Positions 1 to 8,472 of a stretch of DNA of 32,428 nucleotides are shown one piece after another. The notes beneath the pieces were generated by a model that worked only from the letters and a program-made list of their open reading frames with translations, made no database searches and was not told where the DNA came from. Where the stretch lies: NCBI GenBank assembly GCA_030684815.1, contig JAUXXQ010000129.1, positions 1 through 32,428 on the forward strand, written 5' to 3'. How positions within the stretch are numbered: position 1 is the first letter of the stretch; every line of letters starts with the position of its first letter. The DNA is from Methylobacter sp. (lineage in GTDB: Bacteria > Pseudomonadota > Gammaproteobacteria > Methylococcales > Methylomonadaceae). Position numbers and translations under genes: made by a program.

Positions 1-418
<418 letters not shown>

Positions 419-454
419 AAATCAGCTTTGCCACTTAATAAGATAAGTAGCCAA

Positions 455-471
455 TCTTGGCTCGACCAAGA
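455..471 (-). other. Small hairpin in the 16S leader
   Basis: TCTTGG (455-460) and CCAAGA (466-471) form a perfect 6-bp stem with a 5-nt loop, about 40 nt before the mature 16S 5' end. In gammaproteobacteria this leader segment pairs with the 16S 3' flank or folds locally for RNase III processing. A processing role is inferred from position only. Confidence 0.35.
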
Positions 472-575
472 ACATAACATTAAAAATTTCTTTCTTACGT
501 AGATTCTCATGTCGATTATTTATTACAAGCATAAACAATCCGTCACAAGCACCCACACAAATTATTTTGATCAGG

Positions 576-588
576 TTTTTAAAGAGCG
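576..588 (-). promoter_or_regulatory. rrn boxA antitermination site
   Basis: The minus strand reads CGCTCTTTAAAAA, close to the boxA core TGCTCTTTAACA. It is followed by a TTTGTGTGGGTGCTTG stretch like the one after boxA in enterobacterial rrn leaders. It sits about 160 nt before the 16S 5' end and downstream of three promoters, the expected place for Nus-factor loading. The function is established for the motif; use here is inferred. Confidence 0.7.
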
Positions 589-616
589 TCGAGGCTAACC
601 CCGGTTGAGCTGGACA

Positions 617-644
617 ATTATACAGAGCTAATTCAATTTGTCAA
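617..644 (-). promoter_or_regulatory. rrn promoter P3 (sigma70)
   Basis: TTGACA (644-639) and TATAAT (622-617) are both perfect consensus hexamers with a 16-bp spacer. This is the most 16S-proximal of three tandem promoters; transcription would begin near 610, just ahead of boxA. Confidence 0.8.
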
Positions 645-712
645 CACCTTGTTAACTTTATTTTTCATCCCAGACTTCGAAGTCATATTACCGAACCCCG
701 AAGAAGTCGACC

Positions 713-740
713 ATTATAACCTAGCCAACTAACTTGTCAA
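713..740 (-). promoter_or_regulatory. rrn promoter P2 (sigma70)
   Basis: Perfect TTGACA (740-735) and TATAAT (718-713) with a 16-bp spacer, 96 bp upstream of P3. An AAAGTTAAC segment followed by TGTTGACAA is shared just upstream of P2 and P3, so the two look like duplicates. Confidence 0.8.
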
Positions 741-806
741 CATCAGCGTTAACTTTTCCATCTTTACCAACATCCTGTTAACGACCGAAGCCTTAAACAG
801 CTGGCT

Positions 807-834
807 ATTATACAATTTATCAGAAATGCGTCAA
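807..834 (-). promoter_or_regulatory. rrn promoter P1 (sigma70)
   Basis: TTGACG (834-829), 16-bp spacer, TATAAT (812-807). The -35 box begins 4 bp past the hldD stop codon and lies 94 bp upstream of P2, so this promoter region is packed directly against the end of the LPS gene cluster. Confidence 0.75.
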
Positions 835-838
835 GCGG

Positions 839-1783
839 TTATTTGTTCAACCAATCTAAATAATTGCTGACGCCCTGGTTAACCGTCAAAAATTCCTTCA
901 TATAGCCCGCCTGCCTTAACCCGGAAATATCAGCTTGGGTATAGCTCTGATAGGAACCTTTTAGATGCTCAGGAAACGGGATGTACTCGATACTTCCTTT
1001 TTTATGCCAATCAAGCACGGTCTGCGCGACTGAGTTAAATGTTTCTGCCCTCCCTGTCCCTACATTATAAATACCACGTTGCTCGGGATGATCCAAAAAC
1101 CACAAATTGACATCAACCACATCGTCAACATGAACAAAATCGCGCTTTTGCTCGCCATCAGCGATGCCATCACAGCCGGCAAACAGCTTCGCTTTTTTAT
1201 GCTCAATCACTTGTCGATTAAAATGGAAGGCTGTGCTGCTCATGGCTTCTTTATGCTGCTCTCTAGGCCCATAAACATTAAAGTAGCGAAAGCCGACAAT
1301 CGGACTTCTGGTTTTAGCCAGTAAAGGCCGCACATATTGATCGAATTGGAATTTCGAATAGGCGTACATATTAATAGGGTGCTCGCAGCTTCGCTCAACC
1401 CGAAAACCGTGTTTACCATCGCCGTACACCGAAGCCGAGGACGCATACATAAAGGCAACATTTCTTGCGACACACCAATGCAACAAACGCTTGGAATAAT
1501 CATAATTATTCGCCATCACAAAGCGCCCATCCCATTCCGTGGTCGCCGAACAAGCGCCCTGATGGAACACGGCTCGCACCCCATCAAAAAAATGAGCCAA
1601 CCCAATTTTTTCGATGAACTCCTCCTTGTCCATATAATCGGCAATATCAAGATCGGCGATATTGTGCATTTTTCGCCCATTAGTCAGATGATCGACCAGC
1701 AATATATCGCGCTCACCGCGCTGGTTCAATGCCCGAATAATATTACTGCCGATAAAACCGGCACCACCTGTCACCACAATCAT
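839..1783 (-). CDS. hldD: ADP-L-glycero-D-manno-heptose 6-epimerase HldD
   Basis: A 314-aa cytoplasmic short-chain dehydrogenase/reductase that converts ADP-D-glycero-beta-D-manno-heptose to the L-glycero form, the last step of the ADP-heptose supply for the LPS inner core. The N-terminus carries the NAD(P)-binding motif TGGAGFIG. The catalytic tyrosine/lysine lie in the block MYAYSKFQFD (YxxxK). The FRYFNVYGPRE block and a C-terminal substrate-binding region are also typical, and the length fits the family (about 310-330 aa). The ATG at 1783 overlaps the hldE TGA by 4 bp (ATGA), so translation is probably coupled. It is the last gene of the LPS block before the rrn promoters; no clear terminator is visible between them. 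Confidence 0.96.
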   Translation of the reverse strand: MIVVTGGAGFIGSNIIRALNQRGERDILLVDHLTNGRKMHNIADLDIADYMDKEEFIEKIGLAHFFDGVRAVFHQGACSATTEWDGRFVMANNYDYSKRLLHWCVARNVAFMYASSASVYGDGKHGFRVERSCEHPINMYAYSKFQFDQYVRPLLAKTRSPIVGFRYFNVYGPREQHKEAMSSTAFHFNRQVIEHKKAKLFAGCDGIADGEQKRDFVHVDDVVDVNLWFLDHPEQRGIYNVGTGRAETFNSVAQTVLDWHKKGSIEYIPFPEHLKGSYQSYTQADISGLRQAGYMKEFLTVNQGVSNYLDWLNK

Positions 1784-3204
1784 TCCAACCCCCTCGCTTT
1801 TTTAATCATCGCCGTTGTCGACTGGCCGTCAACAAACTGCAAAATTTTGACTTCGCCGCCCGCTTTAATCACACAATCGCCCCCGGCAACTTGCCCGGAA
1901 CTGTAATCGCCACCTTTGACAATAACATCCGGCAGCAATCGGCAATACAACCGTTCCGGCGTTTCTTCTGCAAATGAAACCACCCAATCGACACACGCCA
2001 AAGCGGCCAACACCGTCATCCGCTCCTGCAAGCCATTAATGGGCCTTGTCTCACCTTTCAACTGCCTGACCGACGCATCGGAATTGACTGCAACCACCAA
2101 GCGATCGCCCAGCGCCTTAGCCTGCTGCAAATAAGTCACATGCCCGGCGTGCAATAAATCGAAACAACCGTTAGTCATAATAATACGTTCGTCATGCGCT
2201 TTGGCACCGACCATGATACGCGCCAATTCATCTTCAGAGACGATGCCGTATTGGGAATCCCTATCGCCATGCATGGCCCGCGTTAATTCTTGAATGGATA
2301 CCGTCGATGTGCCCAATTTTCCGACCACAATGCCGCCGGCCAAATTAGCCAAGTACATCGCCTCATGCAGCGCCATATCCAGCGCCACGCCAAGCGCCAT
2401 CACCGCAATTACAGTGTCGCCGGCGCCGGTCACATCAAACACATCTTTAGCCTGAGCCGGCAATGAATGCGTTTGCGCATCTTGTATTAAGGTCATCCCC
2501 GCTTCGCCGCGCGTCAACAACAGCGTCGGGATTTGATATTGGGTTAACAGCGCGCGGCCTTTTTCAAGCAAATCATCCTCATGTTCAGCAACACCGACGA
2601 CAGCCTGCAACTCGGACAGATTCGGCGTTATCAGGTCGGCACCGGCATAGCGCTGATAATCGACGCCTTTAGGATCGACCAACACCTTAGTTCCCGCTTG
2701 CTTGGCTGCACCAATATAAGCGGCAACATCGGCCAGCGTGCCTTTACCATAATCCGAGAACACCACGGTGTCATGTGCCGACAAATGCTTAAGCAATTTT
2801 GCCGACAAGGCATCGCCATCAAACTTCAACGCTGTCTCTTCAAAATCGAGCCGAATCAGCTGCTGATGTTGCGCCATCACCCGTAATTTACAAATACTGC
2901 GAATGTCGGCTGCAACGACAAAATCGCAAACCACGCCTTCGGCTTCTAATAACTGCTTTAACGTTTCACCTTCGGCATCCGCGCCAACCACGCCCAGCAA
3001 AGTTACTTGCCCGCCTAATTTGGCAATATTGAGCGCGACATTACCGGCGCCGCCAACGCGATCTTCAATCGTTTTGACTTTAACCACCGGCACCGGCGCT
3101 TCCGGCGAAATGCGCGCCGCCTGCCCAGACCAATATCGATCCAGCATCACATCGCCGATAACAATAATACGAGCCTGTTTAAACTCAGGTGCAGCCGCCA
3201 ACAT
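1780..3204 (-). CDS. hldE: Bifunctional D-beta-D-heptose 7-phosphate kinase / D-beta-D-heptose 1-phosphate adenylyltransferase HldE
   Basis: A 474-aa fusion enzyme of the ADP-heptose pathway. Residues about 1-320 are a PfkB/ribokinase-type sugar kinase that phosphorylates heptose 7-phosphate at C1; the family motif DVTGAGDTVIA with its catalytic Asp is present. Residues about 340-474 are a nucleotidyltransferase with TNGCFDLLHAGHV (HxGH-type motif) that transfers AMP from ATP. Both halves look intact and the length matches the E. coli enzyme. The start ATG shares one base with the gmhA stop (TAATG), and the 3' end overlaps hldD by ATGA. The three genes therefore supply consecutive or near-consecutive steps from one message; the GmhB phosphatase is not in this window. 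Confidence 0.97.
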   Translation of the reverse strand: MLAAAPEFKQARIIVIGDVMLDRYWSGQAARISPEAPVPVVKVKTIEDRVGGAGNVALNIAKLGGQVTLLGVVGADAEGETLKQLLEAEGVVCDFVVAADIRSICKLRVMAQHQQLIRLDFEETALKFDGDALSAKLLKHLSAHDTVVFSDYGKGTLADVAAYIGAAKQAGTKVLVDPKGVDYQRYAGADLITPNLSELQAVVGVAEHEDDLLEKGRALLTQYQIPTLLLTRGEAGMTLIQDAQTHSLPAQAKDVFDVTGAGDTVIAVMALGVALDMALHEAMYLANLAGGIVVGKLGTSTVSIQELTRAMHGDRDSQYGIVSEDELARIMVGAKAHDERIIMTNGCFDLLHAGHVTYLQQAKALGDRLVVAVNSDASVRQLKGETRPINGLQERMTVLAALACVDWVVSFAEETPERLYCRLLPDVIVKGGDYSSGQVAGGDCVIKAGGEVKILQFVDGQSTTAMIKKARGLE

Positions 3205-3779
3205 TATTGCGCCCCCTCTGTATCAATGCCGTCCTCTATCGCGCCACACCACCAATGGCCAATCAAAATATGCGCCTCCTGAATTCTTGCGGTCACAGCT
3301 GACGGCACTATCACCGGATGCGTCACCTGCCCAACAAGTTCGCCGCCATCTCCACCGGTTAAACCAATAACCGCCATACCTTTCAACCTTGCCGCTGCTG
3401 CTGCGTTTAATATATTTTTGCTACGCCCTGAGGTAGAAATCGCAATCAGGCAATCCCGCTCATTGCCAATCGCCTCAACCTGCCGGGAATAAACCGTGTC
3501 AAAGCCAAAATCATTGGCATGCGCGGTTAAAATCGAAGTGTCCGTCGTCAAGGCAATAGCCGCCAGCGCTTGCCGCTGCTTTTGGTATTGCACCACCAAT
3601 TCAGCGGCAATATGTTGGCAATCCGCCGCGCTGCCGCCATTGCCGCACAACAGTATTTTTCCGCCCTGCTTTAAGGTAAAAATCAAAACGCGTGCGGCCG
3701 CTTCAATGGCTTCCGAGCACCCCGCCAACCGAGCCATCATGGCGTTATGATCATCCAACTCGGCAATAAATGTCTTCAA
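3204..3779 (-). CDS. gmhA: Phosphoheptose isomerase GmhA
   Basis: A 191-aa SIS-domain isomerase that converts sedoheptulose 7-phosphate to D-glycero-D-manno-heptose 7-phosphate, the first committed step of ADP-heptose synthesis. Diagnostic segments are LLCGNGGSAADCQHIAAEL, IALTTDTS, AISTSGRSKNIL and the C-terminal TARIQEAHILIGH with the catalytic-region Glu and His. The start is TTG at 3779, preceded by AGGGGG about 8 nt upstream; no ATG lies near enough upstream, and the next Met (residue 14) would cut into helix 1. It is 12 bp from msbA and touches hldE, so it sits inside the LPS operon. Confidence 0.94.
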   Translation of the reverse strand: MKTFIAELDDHNAMMARLAGCSEAIEAAARVLIFTLKQGGKILLCGNGGSAADCQHIAAELVVQYQKQRQALAAIALTTDTSILTAHANDFGFDTVYSRQVEAIGNERDCLIAISTSGRSKNILNAAAAARLKGMAVIGLTGGDGGELVGQVTHPVIVPSAVTARIQEAHILIGHWWCGAIEDGIDTEGAQ

Positions 3780-3791
3780 AACAATATCCCC

Positions 3792-5564
3792 CTAGGCAAT
3801 AATTGAATTAGCTGGTTCAGCGCTGACATGATCCTTAAACTGCATCGAATGCAAGCGCGCATAAGCGCCCTTTTTTGCGATCAACTCCCAGTGCGAACCC
3901 CTTTCTACAATGCGCCCATGATCCATCACCAAAATCACATCCGCATTTTCGATGGTCGATAAGCGATGCGCAATCACCAGTGTCGTCCGGTTGCTCATGA
4001 CTTTTTGCAGCGCCGCCTGTATATAGCGCTCCGATTCGGTATCCAGCGCCGAAGTCGCTTCATCCAATATTAATATAGGCGCATCTTTCAGCAATGCTCG
4101 CGCCAATGCCAAGCGTTGCCGTTGCCCACCGGACAACTTGACGCCATTTTCGCCTATTTCCGTATCCAGTCCTTGATCCAGCTTGGCGATAAATTCCATT
4201 GCATAAGCATCTGTTGCAGCTGCCGTTATTTCACTCCGGCTTACCGTCGCCAGCGCCCCGTAGGCAATATTATTAGCAATGGTATCGTTAAATAAAGTCA
4301 CCTGCTGATTGACCAGCGCCAACTGTTGGCGCAAATTCGCCAGCTGATAAGTATTTATTTCAACGCCATCCAGCAATATCTCACCGCTTTCATGCGGATA
4401 AAACCGCGACACCAAATTAGCCAATGTACTTTTGCCGCCGCCGGAAGCGCCGACCAGCGCAATCGTCTGCCCCGGCTCGGCCTTAAAATTAATGTCAATC
4501 AGCGCCGGTTCATTCGCACCTTCGTATTGAAAAGTCAGATTTTTAAACTCCAGCGCGCCCTGGCACCTTTCGGCCTGATAACGGCCTTCATCCGACTCGC
4601 CCGGCTCGTCCAGAATTTCAAATAACGATTCCGCCGCTGCAATGCCTTTTTGAATATCGCTATTGGCATCACTCAACTGCCTGATCGGTTTCGGCAATAA
4701 AAATGCCGCCGTCAGGTAACCGACAAACTCGCCGACACTGGCTTGCTTCATAAAATACAAGGCCATATACATCAAGAACGACAAGGCGATCGCAATAATA
4801 AACTGCATAATCGGATTATGTATCGCCATTGTCGTCGCCAATTTCAGCGATTGCCGCCGGTTATACAGACTGCTGTCCAAAAACCGCCGCCGCTCATAAT
4901 CTTCGCCGCCATAACTGCGCACCACCCGATGTCCGCCGACCAATTCGGAGGTGATATGCGTCATGTCGCCGATCGATTCTTGTATTTTCTTACTGATACG
5001 GCGCAGACGTTTACTGACATAACTGACCAACAGCACAATAATCGGCGTGATGGCGACAAAAATCAGCGACAACATCCAATTGGCATAAAACAGATAAATT
5101 AACAAACCGATAGCGGTAAAGCCCTCACGCACAAACGTGCGCACCGCATCGGTGGTAGCCTGGGTCACCTGGCCGACATTATTGGTGATCCTCGAAATCA
5201 TGTAACCGCTGTTATTGGCATCGAAATACGCCGTCGGCAGCCGCGTGTACTGGTCAAAAATCTGACAGCGCAAGGTATGCACGACATTGGTCGACACTTT
5301 GGCCAGAAAATAATTGCCCAAATAAGCGCCAATCCCATGTATGACGATTAAGCCGCTGAATAATAACGGCAAATAATACATACCCTCGCGCGACTCGGTT
5401 TGCAGTGTGTCGATGATATGTTTGATCAATGCCGCGAATAAGGTTTGCGTGCCCGAATACATCAGGAAACCGACAATACTGACGGCAAAAAGCCAACGGT
5501 GCGGCTTCACATAGGCCAACAGACGCTTATATATTTGCGCGCTTCCTTGAGGATTTTTATTCAT
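3792..5564 (-). CDS. msbA: Lipid A core export ATP-binding/permease protein MsbA
   Basis: A 590-aa ABC half-transporter of the inner membrane, acting as a homodimer to flip lipid A-core. Residues about 20-300 form the six-helix exporter domain. The nucleotide-binding domain follows, with Walker A GASGGGKST (372-380), signature LSGGQ (477-481), Walker B LILDE (about 498-502) and H-loop His in IAHRLST (about 533). Length and domain order match MsbA. Its place between core glycosyltransferases and gmhA supports LPS export rather than drug efflux. It lies 13 bp after the GT2 gene and 12 bp before gmhA. Confidence 0.93.
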   Translation of the reverse strand: MNKNPQGSAQIYKRLLAYVKPHRWLFAVSIVGFLMYSGTQTLFAALIKHIIDTLQTESREGMYYLPLLFSGLIVIHGIGAYLGNYFLAKVSTNVVHTLRCQIFDQYTRLPTAYFDANNSGYMISRITNNVGQVTQATTDAVRTFVREGFTAIGLLIYLFYANWMLSLIFVAITPIIVLLVSYVSKRLRRISKKIQESIGDMTHITSELVGGHRVVRSYGGEDYERRRFLDSSLYNRRQSLKLATTMAIHNPIMQFIIAIALSFLMYMALYFMKQASVGEFVGYLTAAFLLPKPIRQLSDANSDIQKGIAAAESLFEILDEPGESDEGRYQAERCQGALEFKNLTFQYEGANEPALIDINFKAEPGQTIALVGASGGGKSTLANLVSRFYPHESGEILLDGVEINTYQLANLRQQLALVNQQVTLFNDTIANNIAYGALATVSRSEITAAATDAYAMEFIAKLDQGLDTEIGENGVKLSGGQRQRLALARALLKDAPILILDEATSALDTESERYIQAALQKVMSNRTTLVIAHRLSTIENADVILVMDHGRIVERGSHWELIAKKGAYARLHSMQFKDHVSAEPANSIIA

Positions 5565-5577
5565 AATTCTGAAAGTT

Positions 5578-6396
5578 TCATTCTAAATACTGCGATACGC
5601 CTTGTGTCGCCGCGATAAAATCGCGCTGCGCCAGACGCGCCATCAAGCGTTGATAATTAAGGTCTTGCTTGCTTTTATCATAATGCGGATGCCAAAGATG
5701 CAGCACCGCGACCGCAAACCGCCCTTCCTTGCGTTTAATGCCGGCATGGATCAGACGGATCACCAGATCGGAATCCTCAAAGCCCCAACCCTCAAACAGC
5801 TCGTCAAAACCATTCACCCGCAAAAAATCTTCTTTCCATAGCGCCAAATTGCAGGTCATCGCCTTTTGCCATTTTTCCGCTTGCTGCTTTCTGATTATCC
5901 CCAAAGGCAGGCAGATAAAAGCGGAAATCCTGTTGATCTTTTTTTGCAACCAAAGGGAGAGGAAATAACTCAGCGGCTGCCGATGCAGTGGAATTTGCTT
6001 GGCAATGACATCCTGAGTCAACGGCTGACTTAACAACACCCTGTTTCCCGGCACGAAATAACCGGATTCGGCCAGCTGCCGGTGCCGGGCAATAAAACCG
6101 GCGGGGCAAACACAGTCGCCGTCAATAAACAGCAGATAATCGCCCCGGCTGGCGGCAACCGCCTTGTTGCGGATAGTTCCCGCCCTGAACCCGTTATCTT
6201 CGTGATGCACGTAGTGAACCGGCACCGGGCTTTTGGCGCAACAAGCCTGGGCTTGCGCCTGATTGACAGGGCTGGAGCCATCATCGGCAACAATAATTTC
6301 AAACGCCGGATCGCACTGGGCAAACACACTGTCCAGGCACAACGCCAATGCCGCTGGCCAGTTATAAGTCGTAATAATGACAGAGATTAAATTCAT
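5578..6396 (-). CDS. Family 2 glycosyltransferase with GT7-type C-terminal domain
   Basis: A 272-aa GT-A fold glycosyltransferase, probably adding a sugar to the LPS core or O-chain on the cytoplasmic face. The N-terminus ISVIITTYNWP and VADDGSS form the nucleotide-sugar site. FIDGDC supplies the metal-binding DxD-like motif, and NGFDELFEGWGFEDSDL is the galactosyltransferase-type (GT7C) motif with the probable catalytic acidic residues. I chose the ATG at 6396 because it overlaps the upstream TGA as ATGA; a longer alternative start at 6429 would lie inside the upstream gene. The exact sugar and acceptor cannot be read from sequence. Confidence 0.85.
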   Translation of the reverse strand: MNLISVIITTYNWPAALALCLDSVFAQCDPAFEIIVADDGSSPVNQAQAQACCAKSPVPVHYVHHEDNGFRAGTIRNKAVAASRGDYLLFIDGDCVCPAGFIARHRQLAESGYFVPGNRVLLSQPLTQDVIAKQIPLHRQPLSYFLSLWLQKKINRISAFICLPLGIIRKQQAEKWQKAMTCNLALWKEDFLRVNGFDELFEGWGFEDSDLVIRLIHAGIKRKEGRFAVAVLHLWHPHYDKSKQDLNYQRLMARLAQRDFIAATQGVSQYLE

Positions 6397-7145
6397 TGGC
6401 CTGACGCTTGCCGGTTTTGCAGTTCCCACAACTTAAGATATTTATAATAAGTGCCTTCGGCATTGGCAATGGCAAGGATAAGCCCTGGCTGCCCATCCAA
6501 AAACCCCGCTTTAATAAAATAAGTCCGGATAAATGTCCACAGGCCATGACCGATAGCAGCCGCCAGCGAGCCCCGCTTGCCCGCCGCATTTAAATCCTCG
6601 GCGCTGCCGCTGGAATAACGGTTCATCTTTTCCACTACCGAATGATAGTCAAAAAAACTGTAATGGGTCATCGCCTCCTTCAAATGGCCTACCGGGTCCT
6701 GCGTGGCCAAATTTGCATGGATTTTATGCTCGGTGAACCTTGCCCTTCCCTTTCGGAACAAACGCCGGGTACGGTCGGGCCACCAGCCTGAATGGCGCAT
6801 GAAACGGTTCACAAACAAGGAACTGCGTGGCACGTCGAATACGTTAAAGGCATTCCCCTCAATTGCATGACGAATTTCAGCGGCAAGCTGAGGGGTAATG
6901 CGCTCATCCGCATCCAGCGAATAGACCCACTCATAGCTTGCCGCATCAATACCCCGGTTTTGCTGGGGGCCGTAACCCGGCCAATCCGTTTCTATAACAC
7001 GGGCACCCGCCGCCACCGCTAATTTAACAGTATCATCGCTGCTACCGGAATCCAGGACAATCACCTCATCAGCCCAAGCGGCCGACTTTAAGCAATCCTC
7101 GATATTACGGGCTTCATTTTTAGTGACAATAACTACACTAAGCAT
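6393..7145 (-). CDS. Family 2 glycosyltransferase, WaaE/KdtX-like (LPS core)
   Basis: A 250-aa GT-A glycosyltransferase. It opens with MLSVVIVTKNEARNIEDCL, followed by VIVLDSGSSDDT and the acidic motif SLDADERI. The segments GPQQNRG and GWWPDRTRRLFRKG are characteristic of the WaaE/KdtX group, which adds glucose to inner-core heptose in Klebsiella and Serratia (family knowledge; the substrate here is inferred). I chose the ATG at 7145 because AGGTGAG lies about 6 nt upstream. A GTG at 7154 would add three residues but has no better ribosome site. It overlaps the O-antigen ligase gene by 8 bp and ends in an ATGA junction with the next GT2 gene. Confidence 0.86.
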   Translation of the reverse strand: MLSVVIVTKNEARNIEDCLKSAAWADEVIVLDSGSSDDTVKLAVAAGARVIETDWPGYGPQQNRGIDAASYEWVYSLDADERITPQLAAEIRHAIEGNAFNVFDVPRSSLFVNRFMRHSGWWPDRTRRLFRKGRARFTEHKIHANLATQDPVGHLKEAMTHYSFFDYHSVVEKMNRYSSGSAEDLNAAGKRGSLAAAIGHGLWTFIRTYFIKAGFLDGQPGLILAIANAEGTYYKYLKLWELQNRQASGQ

Positions 7146-8337
7146 TGCTCTCACCTAATTCAAGTGCTGAAAAACACAAAGCGACCATATAAGCAAACCA
7201 GTGCCCCTCAGTATGATCAAACAATGGCGTATTAAATAAGCTGGCAATAACCAATACAGCTAATAACCCTTGAGCCATTTTCTTTTCATTATCAGGAAGT
7301 TTCCTTGCATAATAAAATAAACTAATAAGAAAACCCAGATACACTAACAGTCCATATAAACCTAACTGGACAGCAACCATAAGAAATTCATTATGAGGGT
7401 TTTTCGTAATAAACGGCTCCCCTACAGAAATTCGTTGATATTCTTTTGCAAAATTACCGGTACCATGGCCTAACAATGGTTTTTCTTTTATCAGTTTTAA
7501 TGAATATGCCCAAAAAGTATATCGCTGTCCCATAGACGATTCAGTTTGTTCGGGAATGGGCTGAAAATATGCTTTAGTATTAGCAATGCCTTCAATAATC
7601 CGATCAGACTTATCAGAAAAACTTAAAAAAAGCATTAGGAATATAACAACCGCACAAACTGCAAATAAACCCTCTTTAACAGAATACCGTTGTATGGCAA
7701 ATAACAAGAGCAAAGCGACCATAATGACTTGCCCGGTACGGCCTTCAACAACAAAGAAAATATTATGTAGACATAACATAAATAAAATTAAATATAATTT
7801 TTTATTATTCTTGTCATCATAATATTTGTGCATAGAAAAAAAAGCAAAGAAAGCGATAAATATACTATGAGTAATTCGGCTCTTAAGGCAAGGATCACCT
7901 ATATCATTGGGCTCAACAATACCGAAATTCATTAAATATGAAATTAACAAAGTAGCCACCGAAGCGACAATAAAACAATTCCATGCCAAATAGCGATAGT
8001 GCTTTGTTATTAAAAATGAAATTAAAATAGGAATAAAATACAATACCCGGTACTTGTTTATCATAAAAAAAGCATCTTTACTTGACGCATCGCCATAACT
8101 TAACCCAACAAGAAAACATCCGTATAAAAATAGCGCCCATAATGCGACAGGATATTTATTCAATACTTCAGTAAGGCTTGTAAACCGTTTTGAAACCAAC
8201 CATAACAAACCTAACAGACCTGACAATACAACTGACAAACTGGTCGATAAGTAAATGGCAATAACAAAAACAGCAATAAAAGCCCCTTCCGATTTAACCG
8301 CTACAGCTTGTATTTTATTAAGCGCCTTAACAGCCAT
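7138..8337 (-). CDS. O-antigen ligase/polymerase family membrane protein (WaaL/Wzy-like)
   Basis: A 399-aa polytopic inner-membrane protein with about ten to twelve hydrophobic segments. A long periplasmic-type loop near residues 240-300 contains QRYTFWAYSLKLIKEKPLLGHGTGNF and later NPHNEFLMVAVQLGLYG, the signature region of the Wzy_C family; the arginine and the NPHNE histidine are the residues usually linked to activity. Members either ligate O-antigen to lipid A-core or polymerise it; the core-cluster position favours ligase. The coding DNA is clearly more AT-rich than its neighbours, which is common for exchangeable O-antigen genes. It lies downstream of a tiny coupled ORF and overlaps the following GT2 gene. 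Confidence 0.85.
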   Translation of the reverse strand: MAVKALNKIQAVAVKSEGAFIAVFVIAIYLSTSLSVVLSGLLGLLWLVSKRFTSLTEVLNKYPVALWALFLYGCFLVGLSYGDASSKDAFFMINKYRVLYFIPILISFLITKHYRYLAWNCFIVASVATLLISYLMNFGIVEPNDIGDPCLKSRITHSIFIAFFAFFSMHKYYDDKNNKKLYLILFMLCLHNIFFVVEGRTGQVIMVALLLLFAIQRYSVKEGLFAVCAVVIFLMLFLSFSDKSDRIIEGIANTKAYFQPIPEQTESSMGQRYTFWAYSLKLIKEKPLLGHGTGNFAKEYQRISVGEPFITKNPHNEFLMVAVQLGLYGLLVYLGFLISLFYYARKLPDNEKKMAQGLLAVLVIASLFNTPLFDHTEGHWFAYMVALCFSALELGESNA

Positions 8338-8346
8338 TTAACACCC

Positions 8347-8358
8347 GCCTATATAGGC
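8347..8358. repeat. 12-bp perfect palindrome before the O-antigen ligase start
   Basis: GCCTATATAGGC is perfectly self-complementary and ends 9 bp upstream of the ATG at 8337. It could be an operator-like site or a small structure near the ribosome site (AGGCGGGTG partly overlaps it). No function can be assigned from sequence. Confidence 0.3.
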
Positions 8359-8370
8359 TAATAGTTTTAT

Positions 8371-8472
8371 TCACCATGGCATCAACAGGCACAAGGCAGA
8401 ATCTTTTTGGCCATGCGGATTAATGGCATCAATTTTATTTATTAAACAAAATTCTGTATGCACAATATTCAT
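8371..8472 (-). CDS. Possible 33-aa ORF translationally coupled to the GT9 gene
   Basis: Starting with an ATG at 8472 that overlaps the GT9 stop codon as ATGA, the minus strand encodes 33 residues (beginning MNIVHTEFCL, ending LCLLMPW) before TGA at 8373. The same 4-bp overlap is used by real genes in this cluster, and the frame fills most of an otherwise unexplained 131-bp gap. It has no recognisable domain. It may be a small protein, a decayed start of a lost gene, or chance. There is no independent ribosome site. Confidence 0.3.
   Translation of the reverse strand: MNIVHTEFCLINKIDAINPHGQKDSALCLLMPW

Noticed and set aside
6397-6429. Longer start for the first GT2 glycosyltransferase
   Set aside because: It would overlap the upstream gene by more than 30 bp, while the ATG at 6396 forms an ATGA junction and begins at the fold's first strand.
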